Assembly: GCA_963920575.1 (NCBI GenBank)
Contig: OY986965.1
Location: 18,616,957 to 18,680,956 of the forward strand
Direction: 5' to 3'
Source of the DNA: Narthecium ossifragum
Lineage: Eukaryota > Streptophyta > Magnoliopsida > Dioscoreales > Nartheciaceae
Length of the DNA: 64,000 nt
Shown piece by piece: positions 1 to 10,159 of this stretch. Positions within the stretch are counted from its first letter, which is position 1. Each line of letters opens with the position of its first letter. The position numbers were made by a program, and so were the translations under genes. Below the pieces are notes generated by a model. The model had not been told where the DNA came from and ran no database searches. It was given only the letters and a program-made list of their open reading frames with translations.

Positions 1-419
1 AAGTCTTATATCTGATCCCGAAGATTTCATAATATTCGGACTTATGTGGAATATTTGGCGAATATTCTCCTGAACGTCGACGGACCAGTTTCTCAACATC
101 TGTTTATCTTCATAGTCTTCAAAACTGCTGTTAATCTGTCAGGAATCTCGCAAAGTATCCAACATGAAAGTTGTGTGTCGTGATGTCTTCTAGAATAGGT
201 CCAAATTTTAGGAATTTAGGATCCATCTGAAGATTTTGGCGAATTCTTTTCAAACTGATAGCGAAGCGGGGTAATTTCAACATATTAGCCTTTTTATGTA
301 TTTTCTAACTTAAATCCTCGTTAAACCTGAAATCAACTAACAAACTATCAAATACAAACACTCTCGGGCTAACAAAGGTAATTTAAGGGGTTTAATTATG
401 AATAATTAGTGACTCATCA
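1..419 (-). repeat. LTR family A (Athila-like), truncated by window edge
   Basis: This is the terminal part of an LTR whose other copies lie at 29716-31093 and 37317-38747. The shared end reads GGGGTTTAATTATGAATAAT followed by a TCATCA terminus at 419. The sense strand is inferred to be minus, because the copy at 37317 has a plus-strand TATA box and runs in the opposite direction. The other end and the TSD lie outside the window, so I cannot tell a solo LTR from one end of a full element. Confidence 0.75.
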
Positions 420-960
420 GCCACCCAGGGCAATTCCTCCTCTCCAGCCCGATTCCACCTTGGCCTCGAGGTCCCCGCCACACCTAGCTCGTCCATTGCC
501 TGAGCTCCCTACGTCTCCTCTGGAGCTTCCACCCAACAGCCCAATCGCTTCCGACAACGCCCGACAGCACCACGACACCGCCCGAGCTCGCCACCTTGCA
601 GTGTTCCTCCCGAGCTCCGTCCCCTCCACCGGATCCAGCGCCGCATCCCTCGGAGTCCACCGCCCATGGCCTCCGAGCACCGTCCACCCTCAGATCCGGG
701 GTCCCTTCGCTGCTGCGATTCTCCTCCGACCCCTTCCCGGTGTGGTCCGACGACCCAGCAGCACTGTTGCTTTGCTTTGCTAGACCCCTCCTTCGCGAGA
801 AGGGATACCACTCCTTAACCTCAAAATCAAGGTTAAACCCGCTTATCCCCGAAGTTCTATCCCCACGATGTTTGGGGATAAGAACGGGGTTAAGGGATAA
901 AAGGGGATAACCCCCTTAACCTCATCCTTAACCCTGAACCAAACGGGGCCTAAGGGAACA
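420..960. other. GC-rich unassigned segment with TE-like end
   Basis: This proline/serine-coding-like GC-rich stretch (420-780) grades into a run of GGGGATAA/TTAACCCC motifs at 800-950 and ends with ACCAAACGGGGCCTAAGGG. A very similar ending occurs near 6800, which suggests related DNA-transposon termini. No protein family is recognisable in any frame. I regard it as a transposon carrying or resembling coding DNA, not as a gene. Confidence 0.3.
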
Positions 961-1560
961 GTATAATACACTAGTCTTGATCGAATTCTTCTTTATTTTC
1001 GGCGTCTTCCTACTTCAATTTTTTTATACCGATTTCACGGTAAGTCTGATTTTATTTTTATTATTATAAAGGATTACTTGCTACTCTAGTAAAAGCTAGA
1101 ATTCTAGTCTTATTTTCTCCGACACTGATTTGGCGTAACAAGCAACCACATAGTGTAAAACAACTGGGTATGTGTAAAAATTAATACTCAAAATCAAAAC
1201 CTTATTTTGAAAATTCCTTTACAAAACATCCTCCAAGATAAGTGATAGGAAAAGACAAAAGTAAAGACTAGTCATTAGAGAATAAATTCCATTTTGAAGA
1301 TAATTGCCTATTATAATCGATAAGGCAGTTCTTCGATTTGTCTCGCTAAAAGACTAGATAATATTCTGCATGCACAAACATACGATAAGATATCCCAGCT
1401 TATCTCTGATGCCATTAATACATCCATCAATCTTTAATATATAGATTGCCCAAGCCATCCCCTTCTATCCCCTAGCTTACCTCATCATCATGCAATAGAT
1501 TCACTATAACCCACATAGTCCAAACCTAACTTAACTACTTCAATGCCAAAAATAGCAAGA
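961..1560. other. AT-rich spacer upstream of IPT
   Basis: No gene, repeat or RNA is recognisable here. It is ordinary AT-rich intergenic DNA and probably includes distal promoter sequence of the isopentenyltransferase gene. Confidence 0.5.
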
Positions 1561-1566
1561 ACTAGG

Positions 1567-1576
1567 TTATAAAAGG
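1567..1576 (+). promoter_or_regulatory. Upstream TATA-like box, alternative IPT promoter
   Basis: TTATAAAAGG is followed about 35 bp later by a CTCCACACAGTC stretch that would suit a transcription start. A GT at about 1677 (CTCTGTAAG) could be the donor of a 5'-leader intron ending at the AG before 2209. If so, translation would begin at the ATG at 2293 and not at 2182. This is inference only. Confidence 0.35.
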
Positions 1577-2073
1577 AGGCCAAACTCTTTGAAGTTTTCA
1601 TCCTCCACACAGTCAAAGCCGTCTAGTCATCTCTTCAAAACTCACGGCGCCACCATACATACAGTTGCTAGTCTCTGTAAGATTTTGAATTATCTATTCT
1701 TCTTCTTTGCTTATATCTTCTTTTATGATCAGCAACTCTCACTGATGCATGCGTGATGGTAGGTTTTCAATTCAGGTATACACATAGATATATATTATTT
1801 TCTCTAAAGTTGTTGCTCCATCCACCAAAGCACATTAACAAGTGATTCATTAGTTAACATCACCTAAAGTTGATATAGTTGCAAGTCCCACTCGCGTTAT
1901 AGCTCTAGCTAGCTAGCTAGATGATATATATGTATCCTCTCAAACTTTTTATCGTGCCATTTGTTTAATTTTAATGCTAAAGATCAACCCGCCGCATAAT
2001 TTTTCTTCTTTCTTTCAACTGTTTAATCTTAGTTTATTCGTTGTATTAATCAAAATTGTCTCTGTTTTATGCC

Positions 2074-2080
2074 TATATAA
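2074..2080 (+). promoter_or_regulatory. TATA box, proximal IPT promoter
   Basis: TATATAA lies about 105 bp upstream of the first in-frame ATG (2182). A start site about 30 bp downstream would leave a leader of roughly 75 nt without an intron. It competes with the upstream TATA box near 1567. Confidence 0.5.
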
Positions 2081-2181
2081 AGAGGGTGCTCATATGCTAG
2101 CTTCATCTTGCATGCATGTTTAGGATCGATATATAACTTGGATTCATAGTATCTAAGATTTTCGTATATATATCTCGATCG

Positions 2182-3216
2182 ATGATGTTTATTTTACTTC
2201 GAAATCAGGTCTGTTTTCCCAGAACCCCGTTGATCCGGTGCCGGCAAGCTCCGCCGCTGCCGGAATTCACGGATTCCGGCGTGCTATTTCCCATGGATGA
2301 GCCATTTCAGAAGAGAGGTAAGGCGGTGGTGGTCATGGGCGCCACGGGCACCGGCAAGTCACGCCTGGCGATCGACTTGGCGCTCCGGTTCGGCGGCGAG
2401 GTCATCAACTCCGACAAAATGCAAGTGTACGACGGCCTCGCTGTGGTCACCAACAAGGTCACTGAGGCCGAGTGCGCCGGCGTCCCCCACCACCTCCTCG
2501 GCGTCGTTCCGCCGGACGCTGACTTCACTGCCTCGGACTTCCGGCGAGCAGCCATGCGGGCGGTCGATGAGATTGCGGCTCGTGGCCGGCTTCCCATCAT
2601 TGCCGGTGGGTCGAATTCTTATATCGAGGAGCTGATCGACGGCGCCGGCGGGGAGTTCAGGTCGCGGTACGACTGCTGCTTCCTGTGGGTAGGCGTCGAC
2701 TTGCAGGTGCTGCATGCGTTCGTCGCGGAGCGCGTCGACCGCATGGTGGCGACGGGCCTCGTCGACGAGGTGCGCGGCCTGTTCGACCCCAACGTGGAGA
2801 TTGACTACGGCCGGGGGCTGAGGAGGGCGATCGGGGTGCCGGAGATGGACGCGTACCTAAGCGCAGAGGCCAGGGGGGCCGACGAGGATGTCCTGTCGAC
2901 GCTGTTGGCGGCGGCGGTCGACGAGATCAAGGCCAACACTTGCAAGCTAACCTGCTGCCAGCTCGAGAAGATCCACCGGCTCTCCGGCCTCGCCGGGTGG
3001 GACGTGCGCCGCGTCGACGCCACCGCCGTGTTCCGCAAGATAGGCGTGGAAGCAGATGAGGCCTGGGAGGCGCTGGTGGCTACGCCGTGCGAAGACATGG
3101 TCCGGCAGTTCCTGGCCGAGACTAATGGAACAGTTCAGCTGGCATCAATAGTCGAAGACGGCGGCGGCATCTTAGCCACCGGGAAGCTGGCAGCGGCGGT
3201 GGGGGCCGCCATGTGA
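2182..3216 (+). CDS. IPT: Adenylate isopentenyltransferase (cytokinin synthase)
   Basis: The product transfers the dimethylallyl group of DMAPP to ATP/ADP, the first committed step of isoprenoid cytokinin synthesis. This plant IPT/tRNA-IPT-like P-loop family acts in plastids or cytosol. The 344-residue intronless frame has the Walker A motif GATGTGKS at residues 53-60. It is followed by the family blocks INSDKMQVY, VTNKVT, GVPHHLLG, PIIAGGSNSYIE, CCFLWV, RRAIGVPE and IKANTC. Length and motif order match plant ATP/ADP IPTs of about 310-350 residues. Two starts are possible: ATG 2182, which gives an N-terminal extension that might act as a transit peptide, or ATG 2293 (MDEPFQKRG), which gives about 307 residues and fits a leader-intron model. 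The gene is much more GC-rich than its flanks, as expected for grass genes. It is intact and likely functional; which paralogue it is cannot be told here. Confidence 0.93.
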   Translation: MMFILLRNQVCFPRTPLIRCRQAPPLPEFTDSGVLFPMDEPFQKRGKAVVVMGATGTGKSRLAIDLALRFGGEVINSDKMQVYDGLAVVTNKVTEAECAGVPHHLLGVVPPDADFTASDFRRAAMRAVDEIAARGRLPIIAGGSNSYIEELIDGAGGEFRSRYDCCFLWVGVDLQVLHAFVAERVDRMVATGLVDEVRGLFDPNVEIDYGRGLRRAIGVPEMDAYLSAEARGADEDVLSTLLAAAVDEIKANTCKLTCCQLEKIHRLSGLAGWDVRRVDATAVFRKIGVEADEAWEALVATPCEDMVRQFLAETNGTVQLASIVEDGGGILATGKLAAAVGAAM

Positions 3217-4326
3217 GAGGGGCGGGGCCCTAGGCAGAGGCCGGAGTGGAGGGGTTGCTGTCATGGCCGTTATCTGGTGCTATAGATTAATGTATACAAC
3301 CATAAATATGCCAATGTGGATAGAAAGATAGGAAGGTACACAGACTCGACTGAGAGAGAGCATACTCTATTGTTAGGCGTGCTTGTTTGGGCCCAGGCTT
3401 TAGTAGCTGCAGCAGGAGTAGTAGTAGTAGTATAGCAGTATAGCAGCAGAGGGGGTGGGTTGTAGCTGTTTGGAGTTATGGGAGTGTTGCGTGTTGTGAT
3501 AGGAGAGTGTCAGATGATGGTATGGAGCACCGTGGAAATTCATGTTCATGGATGTTAATAAAAGATGCATGCACTCCCATATATGCATCAGTTGTGGTTT
3601 TCAACAATGAAAACTTGATGAGATCATATATATATACTGTGGGGTCAATGTATATGTACTTTGCTTTTTCATCATTAAAGAACAGCTAGGGTTAATTACC
3701 AATAAAAACTGATACATGTTTTGTAAGTGTATGATACTCCAATTGTTTCTGTTTAAAGTCTCCTATTGGCTACTCTAAATAACTACTAACTAGTACTCCG
3801 CATCAATAGAAGACGTTGTCATTTAGACAGTGACCTCACTATATAAACTTAATTCCGAAGACTCTCTAAAGTAAAAGTGCAAGGCCTGCTGGTTGTTTTG
3901 ACTGTTTTCTTCTCTCATTTTCAAGAAAAAAAGAACTAACGGCAGGGAAAAAACACTTGACTCGTCTTTTTTGAAAATGATCTGTAGAGGAGGCATCTTT
4001 ACTGGAAAACATTAATTAAAATATCATACGGCGTTCGAAAACCCAATGCATTTTTTGCAAACCGCCAAGCAGACACTAAAAAACAGAAAATAGAGAATGA
4101 AAATCGAGAATGAAAACATGAGAAAGCTTTTCAACCCTAATGCCCCATTAGACCCCCATGATGCATCACAGCCGTGATTGAACAACTCAAGTGGTTAGTA
4201 CCCGGTAGTGGAAATGGTTAGTCCTCGAGCCCCAAATTTGATCCCAAGTTTAGGGTAAAACCCATAACTAATTAAAAAAAAAAAGACTCATGATGCACTC
4301 AGCTATAATTTTAATCTAAACAACTA
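3217..4326. other. 3' region of IPT and AT-rich spacer
   Basis: The first few hundred bases are probably the IPT 3' UTR. The rest is AT-rich DNA without a recognisable gene. A short GTA/GTAGT run occurs near 3415-3440. The reverse-strand frames here look like chance. Confidence 0.5.
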
Positions 4327-4636
4327 CATTTTTTTTTTATTAGTTAAGTCGTAAGGCTAATTACAGACATCGGCTCTCAGGCAGGGCCACAAAAAAAGTG
4401 AGCCCATGCCGAGAACGCAAGACTATCAGCCACGGAGTTGAACTCACGTGGGATATGAACAAAAATGATACTCTCAAACTGAGAGGCAATACGCGAAACT
4501 GAGACAAGCAAGGCCCCGAGGGCCTGAGGTCATTTGAGTCTGCCACCAACATAACCAATAGCCAGGAGGGAGTCAGACTCCACTACTGCACGGTGAACTC
4601 CCCTCTGCCTAGCTTCTCGCAATGCCTCTTTTCAGC
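4327..4636 (-). pseudogene. 5'-truncated LINE remnant, RNase H-like domain
   Basis: Read on the minus strand, 4630 to 4368 gives an RNase H-like (RVT_3-type) C-terminal domain. Visible pieces are VESDSLLAIGYVGGRLK, then FVHIPREFNSVADSLAF, ending about SAWAHFFCGPA. Such domains end many plant non-LTR retrotransposon polyproteins. One in-frame TGA lies between the two pieces. The T10 run at 4327-4336 on the plus strand is the poly(A) tail of the minus-strand insertion, as expected for a LINE 3' end. Nothing upstream of the domain remains, so it is a dead 5'-truncated copy. No clear TSD was found. Confidence 0.7.
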
Positions 4637-5696
4637 TTGGTTGGTTGAAAAGTAGGGATAATGAGATAATGATTACTTGGAATAAAGAAATATTATTTGG
4701 ATGAAAAAGGAAGAATATGAATAGGGATTGGTGAGGTGGAAAGTAAATTAATTATATTGGTACTTGAATTAATAATATGATAATGTATAATATATTCACC
4801 TTGATTTTAATAAATTACTTAATAATATGATAGTACATATTATATTAATTTAAGTATAATATTACCACCCCACCCGTCCTGTTTGACGCCTCCACAGCCG
4901 AATCCCTCTCATATCAATGCCTGGTTATTTCCCATCTCCAGTGGACACTCACTCCTCCGCCATCGTCGACATTGATGCCCGCCCGACATCCACCGAGTCG
5001 TATGGTTCGGCGGTGTTGAGGGCATTCATCGCCGGCAACGTACACGTGGACTCCACCTACGGCAGACACAAAGAAGGATCACATCGCCATATGACATTGC
5101 ATGATGAGATGGCATGGTCATACATATCAATGCATCCCCATGCGGACCCATTTATATGAATATAATCATATTATGTTAAGATATAATATTATAATAATAT
5201 AAAATAATTAAATTACACTTTTTAAATTTTTATGGGCCATATTGGTAGTTTAATTAATTATATCCTAATGCATATAATATTCAATTTAGCTTTAATCATT
5301 TACTTAATAATATGATAATACTTATAATATGATAATGCGTATAATTTAAGTAGTAATATTTTTTCGTTCCAGTAATATTATAATGCATATATTCACAGGT
5401 ACTTCTGAATAAAATATTTGACATACTCATCCTGATTAAAGTATGAAAGATTATAATCAGATACACGAACAAAACTGCAGCGAGACCGGCGGTGCCGAAG
5501 CCGTCCCAGCATCACGGGAGGAAGCACACGGAAGGAGGGGAGGGATCGGGCTATGACTAGGACAACAACGTCGGCAATGATGATGCGCCTGAGAACGCTG
5601 GACGTGCCGAAGCTGTCGCAGCAACATGGGAAAAAGCTCACGGAAGGAGGGCAGGGATCAGGCAATGACTAGGAGATCAGCGTCGGTGATGGTGAT

Positions 5697-6560
5697 CTGC
5701 TTGAGGACGCCGGAGGTGACAAGGGTCACCGGAGATGGAGTGCGCTCTGTGAAGGGCAGCTGTAACGACTAGAGGTAGAGACGCTCTTACTGGCTGGAGG
5801 TAGAGAGGAACCGCCGGCTTGATGGATCGGGGTTCGTGGGTTTGTAAAGGAAGGTTGGAGGAGCAGGTGATGACTGCGAGATCAGCGTCGACGATGGGCA
5901 GCTGCTGGTGCCAAAACTGGATATGGCTGGGTGGAGGTTGCGAGGTAGGATCTGGTTGGTGACGATGGAGAGGGTGGATCGGGGATGGGTTGGTGGGGTG
6001 TTGGATGTGAGAGAGGGAGATAGAGTGGTGGTGTTGAAGGTAGCCGGAGAGGACGCCGGAGGTGACGGGGGTCGGTAGAGGTGGATTGGAGCCGGCGAAG
6101 GGCGGTTGCAGCGGCTGGATCTCCATCGGATCTAGCTGGCTGGAGGTTGGGAGGGTGGATCGGGTTGGTGACGATGGAGAAGGTGGATTGGGGATGGTTG
6201 GTGGGGTGTTGGATGTGAGAGATGGTGGGAGAGAGGGAGAGAGAGTGGTGGTCTTGGTAATGGCCGGAGAGGACGCTGGAGGTGACGGAGGTTGGCAGAG
6301 ATGGACGGGGGCCGGCGAAGGGCGGCTGCAGCGGCTGGATCTCCTTCGGATCTGGCTGGCTGGAGGTTGGGATGGTGGATCGGGGATGGTTGGTGGGGTG
6401 TTGGATGTGAGAGATGGTGGAAGAGAGGGAGAGAGAGTGGTGGTGCTGGTGGTTGCCAGAGAGGACGCCGGAGGTGACGGGGGTTGTCGCAGATGGACGA
6501 CGGCGAGCGAAGGGCGACTAGATCTCCTTCTGGCTGGCTGGAGGTTGGGAGGTGGGGTTG
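5697..6560. repeat. GC-rich tandem repeat, units about 190-350 bp
   Basis: The phrase GACGCCGGAGGTGAC recurs at about 5709, 6053, 6273 (one change) and 6463. It is followed by similar blocks (GGCGAAGGGCGG, GGCTGGATCTCC, GGCTGGCTGGAGGTTGGGA and GGTTGGTGGGGTGTTGG). Unit length varies by internal deletion. All six frames give low-complexity translations that I do not consider genes. Confidence 0.7.
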
Positions 6561-6656
6561 GTGACGATGGAGAAGGGGCGACGTTGGGCCTTGGGTATAT
6601 GCGCTGGAAAAGGGAAATTTATCCCGGGATAGGATGCTGGATTTCAGGATAGGTGC

Positions 6657-6732
6657 TATCCCGGGATCGGAATCCCATGTTATCCTGGGATTCCTATCCC
6701 GGGATCGGAATCCCATGTTATCCTGGGATTCT
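6657..6732. repeat. Two 38-bp tandem copies rich in GGGAT/ATCCC
   Basis: CCGGGATCGGAATCCCATG recurs 38 bp apart (6661 and 6699). It lies inside a cluster of palindromic ATCCCGGGAT and TATCCTGGGATA motifs between 6620 and 6780 that could fold locally. The cluster adjoins the transposon-like end near 6810. Confidence 0.7.
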
Positions 6733-6834
6733 TATCCCAGGATAAAAGGGGTGTTTGGGTCTTATCCCGGGATTGGTTACCCTTATCCCAGTACCAAACG
6801 GGTCCTAAGGGTGTATGGTATGAGAGCAAAGGGG

Positions 6835-7945
6835 TGAAAAATTACACGGTTAAATTTTAACCCCCTTTTACTTCTGTTTGGTTAGAATTGTAACATTTAT
6901 TTTAGGGTAAAATTTACTTCGTTTGAGAGTAAAATGGGTGTAAAATATACCCCCGATAGGAGGTGGGTAATTGGTGTAAAACACATACTTATCATTACAT
7001 GTTTGTTTATTTTCTTGTTTTTTTACTTTCTTTGAAAAAACCATCATTTAATTTCTTTTAATAATTTAACTAATTTTCTCTCTCCTAATATCTCTGCTTC
7101 CTCTCTCTACTTTCTCATATTTTCTTCCCTACTTTCTCTCTCTAGTTCATCTCTCCACTTTTCTCTCTTTACTTTCTCTCTCTACTTCCTCAATACTATG
7201 TTCTCACTCTACTTCCTCGATCTCTCTTATTTTCTCTCCCTATTTTCTCTCTTTATTTTTCTCTCTCTACATCCTCTCTTATTTTCTCACTCTACTTCCT
7301 CTCTCCTAGTTTCTTACTCTACTTCCTCTCTGCTATTTTCTCTCTACTTTATCTCCTACCTCCTCCCTCCTATTTTCCCTCTCTACTTCCTCCCTCCTAT
7401 TTTCTCTCTCTACTTCATCTCTCTATTTTCTCTCTCTACTTTATTTCTCTTATTTTCTATCTCTACCTTCTCTCTCTACTTCCTCATTCTATATGTTCTC
7501 TCTCTCAACTTTCTCACTCCTATTTTCTCTCTCCTATGTTTTCTCTACTTTCTCTCTCTCTTCTCTTTCCTATTTTGAAAGTATAAAGAAAACAAATTAA
7601 AGAGAGATAAAATAGAAGAGAGAATAAAAAGAGATATAAAGTAGAGAGAAAACATAGGAGGGAGAAAACAAGGGAGAGATAAAGTAGAAGAGAGAATAAA
7701 GAGAGAGATAAAGTAGGAGAGAGAACATAGAAGTGAGAGAGTAAGTAAAACGAGAAAGTAGAGAGAGAAATTTGTGGGAGAAAAAAATATAGTATATATT
7801 GAGTTTATTATATTACAAGTTAAAATTTAACATTACTATCTAAACATAAATAACATGTAAATATTACCCCTTAATTATTACTCCCGTAAAATTTACTTTC
7901 ATAACTTTACCGTCGAGGGCCCTTATCAAACGCACTTTAAGAGGT
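6835..7945. repeat. Pyrimidine-to-purine foldback segment
   Basis: A CT-rich stretch (about 7060-7575, TTTCTCTCTCTACTT units) is followed by an AG-rich stretch (about 7580-7790, AGAGAGATAAAGTAGAGAG units), so the two halves are roughly inverse-complementary. The flanks TTAAATTTTAACCCCC (about 6860) and TTAAAATTTAACATTAC (about 7820) are also inversely related. It may be a MITE or foldback element with an expanded microsatellite. The leucine/serine/phenylalanine reading frame in it is low complexity and not a gene. Confidence 0.45.
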
Positions 7946-9379
7946 AATTTGATTGCAGAAGCTTTACCAATTTATGGGAAAAAGCTGCTTGGTAATTAAG
8001 AAAAATAAAATCAGTACTACCATACAAAACAACCCAATGCTAGGGCATCTTTTAACAAAAGTCTATCTAAACCCTACCTTAGAAAAATCCATTGACACAA
8101 GCTTGAAAACCTTGGGCAAGAAAGATGCCAAGATAGCCTTTTGCCCCTTGTTTACAAAACCAAGATGAAGGTTTTTTTTTTTTTCTTCACTAACCACCCT
8201 ACAACTTAGAAATATCATGGCATTAGTGCCTCTCTTTACCCTTCTCTCTCCCATTTAGGGCCACACAAGAGAATGCATGATAACCACCATTACACCATTA
8301 TCTCTTCTCTTTGATGCTATATATATATATATATCTTTGTCCTACGTATGTGTTTTAGTATACAAAACTAGATAGGCCCCAGAGAGGGTGGTGAGGCCAA
8401 AGAAGGCATCTTCCAAGAAAGCAGTCTAGGTGTCCTTGTATAACGTCAACCAAGAGTCACTCTGCTGAGGAATCATAATGTATGACAGTGGAAGAGTCAG
8501 CTCATAAGTACCTTTCAATCCATTTTAGTTTTTGTTTTAAACCATATATGTTGGGCTGCTAACTACTACGTTTCTTTTATTTGTCCCCAACTCCCCATTA
8601 GTACTGAAGAGCTTGAGGTACAATGCTTAGCAAGCTCCTCTCATGGTAGTCACTCATTTGCCTTAAAATATCATGGATTTCGTAGGCATTGACCTTAAGT
8701 TTTTTATTTCTTTTTAGGGTTGTTAGAATATATGGTTGTGCCTTTGGATGTGGTTTTTTATTTGTTAGTGATGATCTAATGCGTGAGGCATGACGAGATG
8801 CCTGTATATTGATTGATCCAAGACAAAGTTAAGTGAAAGTACATGTATCAATACGTTTACTTGTTCAAAGACCAAAACATAAGGAGGCTAAGGAATTATT
8901 GCTCTAGAACATTATTAGGTCTTATATGCATGTCTTTTAATTTGTTCTTATGATTAATTTGGCTCTTGCATTTCTGTATCACGCGAGTTCATCAAAGATT
9001 CAATATTCCATCCATACTAATCAAACAGTGGTACCAATACCAGCCATCTTAATTTGTTAAAAGGAAAAAAAAATCCAACTAAACCATTTGTCACTTCTTG
9101 ATTCACTGAATAATATAACCATTGAGAACTGCAAAGTAATACTTGTCCTTGAGTGAAGACATCTGCAGATACATGTCATGCATATGCAATATATGTGTAA
9201 GAGTGATTAGAGCTTAATCGTCATGCACGCAATATCTATATGTAACATTTGAACTCAAACTTTATTCTCAGCAAACTAACCACACTGTAGTGCATGTAGG
9301 CATGCAACAAGGAAAGAAGAAAGATCTACGAGTGAGAAAAGAAACGAAAGACAAACAAAAAATAAAAAGATAGTACGTA
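7946..9379. other. AT-rich spacer
   Basis: No gene or structured RNA is recognised. A short (AT)n run lies at 8318-8334. The segment from 9240 onward probably overlaps the 3' UTR of the minus-strand gene ending at 9455. Confidence 0.5.
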
Positions 9380-9380
9380 G

Positions 9381-9412
9381 CAGGAGAGGAGAGGAGAGGA
9401 GAGGAGAGGAGG
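9381..9412. repeat. (GGAGA)n microsatellite
   Basis: About six tandem GGAGA units lie roughly 45 bp beyond the stop codon of the eight-cysteine protein gene, so probably in its 3' UTR. Confidence 0.9.
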
Positions 9413-9454
9413 TTAATTAACTTAGGGACATGTAGGCTGACAGTTTTTTCGTGG

Positions 9455-10099
9455 CTAGAGTCCTCCACACTTGAAGGAAACCTTGCAGGTGGTTCCGACA
9501 GCAATGCTGTAGTCGTGCGTAGGCTTGGTGAGGGACAATGGCAGCCGGAGTAATGCGCCACACACGCACTCGTCGTCTAACTCTTTCAGCCTCCGGCAAC
9601 AGTCTCTGTTCACCCGCGGGTGGTGGTGGTCGTGGTGGTCGTGGTGGTCGTGGTGGTGGTCGTGGTGGTGGTGGTCGTGGTCGTGGTCGTCGTCGTCGTC
9701 ACGGCTGCGGCCACGTCTACGGTCATGTCCACGATCCTGACGTTCCACCTCCACAAGACCATGCTCTTTGAACTCGTGAGAGCTCGGACCAAGGGCTGCT
9801 GCATCTGGAGACGGTGGTGGTGGTCCGGAGGCTGGTAGCGGGGGTCCAGAGGCTGGGGGTGGTGGTCCGGAGGCTGGCGGCTGGGGTCTGGAGGCTCGTG
9901 GTGGTGGTGGCGGTTCGGAGGCTGGTGGTGATGGTGGCGGTTCGGAGGGTTCCTCTGCGGTAGCAAAGGCACAGGCCTTGTTGGCCAGAGCAAATTGAGC
10001 CGCGCAGAGCATTCGTGGCTGAGCAGATGCCATCCTCGGCACAAGGAGCAGAAGGAGGCTCAACACCTTCAGCATCATATTCTTCTTCATAGCTCTCAT
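9455..10099 (-). CDS. Secreted eight-cysteine (LTP/prolamin-like) protein with Pro- and His-rich insertion
   Basis: The 214-residue intronless product has a signal peptide: a basic start, a leucine run at 14-19 and a likely cut after ASA26. Cysteines at 32, 43, 167-168, 178, 180, 205 and 211 give the pattern C-C-CC-CXC-C-C of the plant eight-cysteine motif (LTP, hybrid proline-rich and prolamin-like families). The gap between cysteines 2 and 3 is 123 residues, whereas the family usually has a short loop. The gap holds a proline-rich block (about 51-98, repeated PPASGPP) and an Asp/His block (about 134-160, DHHDHH). The C-terminus (CVCGALLRLPLSL, then CKVSFKCGG) resembles small secreted grass proteins of this superfamily. 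It is likely extracellular or cell-wall located; metal binding by the His tract is inference. A TATA box lies 48-56 bp upstream. A start at Met4 is also possible. Confidence 0.8.
   Translation of the reverse strand: MRAMKKNMMLKVLSLLLLLVPRMASAQPRMLCAAQFALANKACAFATAEEPSEPPPSPPASEPPPPPRASRPQPPASGPPPPASGPPLPASGPPPPSPDAAALGPSSHEFKEHGLVEVERQDRGHDRRRGRSRDDDDDHDHDHHHHDHHHDHHDHHDHHHPRVNRDCCRRLKELDDECVCGALLRLPLSLTKPTHDYSIAVGTTCKVSFKCGGL
9619..9699. repeat. GGT/CGT trinucleotide repeat coding the His/Asp tract
   Basis: On the plus strand this is a GGTGGTCGTGGT-type run. Read on the minus strand in the gene frame it gives alternating His and Asp codons. Its length is probably variable between individuals by replication slippage. 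Confidence 0.9.
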
Positions 10100-10146
10100 C
10101 TTTGTGTCTTTGTTTTGCTGCCCAGGAAGCTCTGTTTTTGTGTATT

Positions 10147-10155
10147 TATTTATAG
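10147..10155 (-). promoter_or_regulatory. TATA box of the eight-cysteine protein gene
   Basis: CTATAAATA on the minus strand lies 48 bp upstream of the start codon at 10099. It would give a leader of only about 20-25 nt. Confidence 0.65.
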
Positions 10156-10159
10156 GTGC

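Larger units (their letters stand above)
4640..6830. other. Putative DNA transposon with degenerate ends
   Basis: The left edge (TTGGTTGGTTGAAAAG then GGGATAA) and the reverse complement of the right edge (CGTTTGGTACTGGGATAA) are similar. The right edge ACCAAACGGGTCCTAAGGG matches the edge at 920-950. Between them lie an AT-rich part (4640-5400) and GC-rich tandem repeats (5697-6560). No transposase is visible. It may be a non-autonomous hAT- or Mutator-like unit. Boundaries and class are uncertain. Confidence 0.3.

Noticed and set aside
6062..6716. Long overlapping frames of 190-196 residues on both strands
   Set aside because: They follow the tandem GC-rich repeat. Open frames on both strands with repetitive Gly/Arg or Pro/His content are typical of such DNA.
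7198..7578. A 126-residue hydrophobic reading frame resembling a membrane protein
   Set aside because: It is a translation of the CT-rich repeat (Leu, Ser, Phe, Tyr only). It has no family similarity and no promoter.
9538..9838. Plus-strand Gly/Trp/Val-rich frames opposite the eight-cysteine gene
   Set aside because: They are shadows of the trinucleotide repeat on the other strand.
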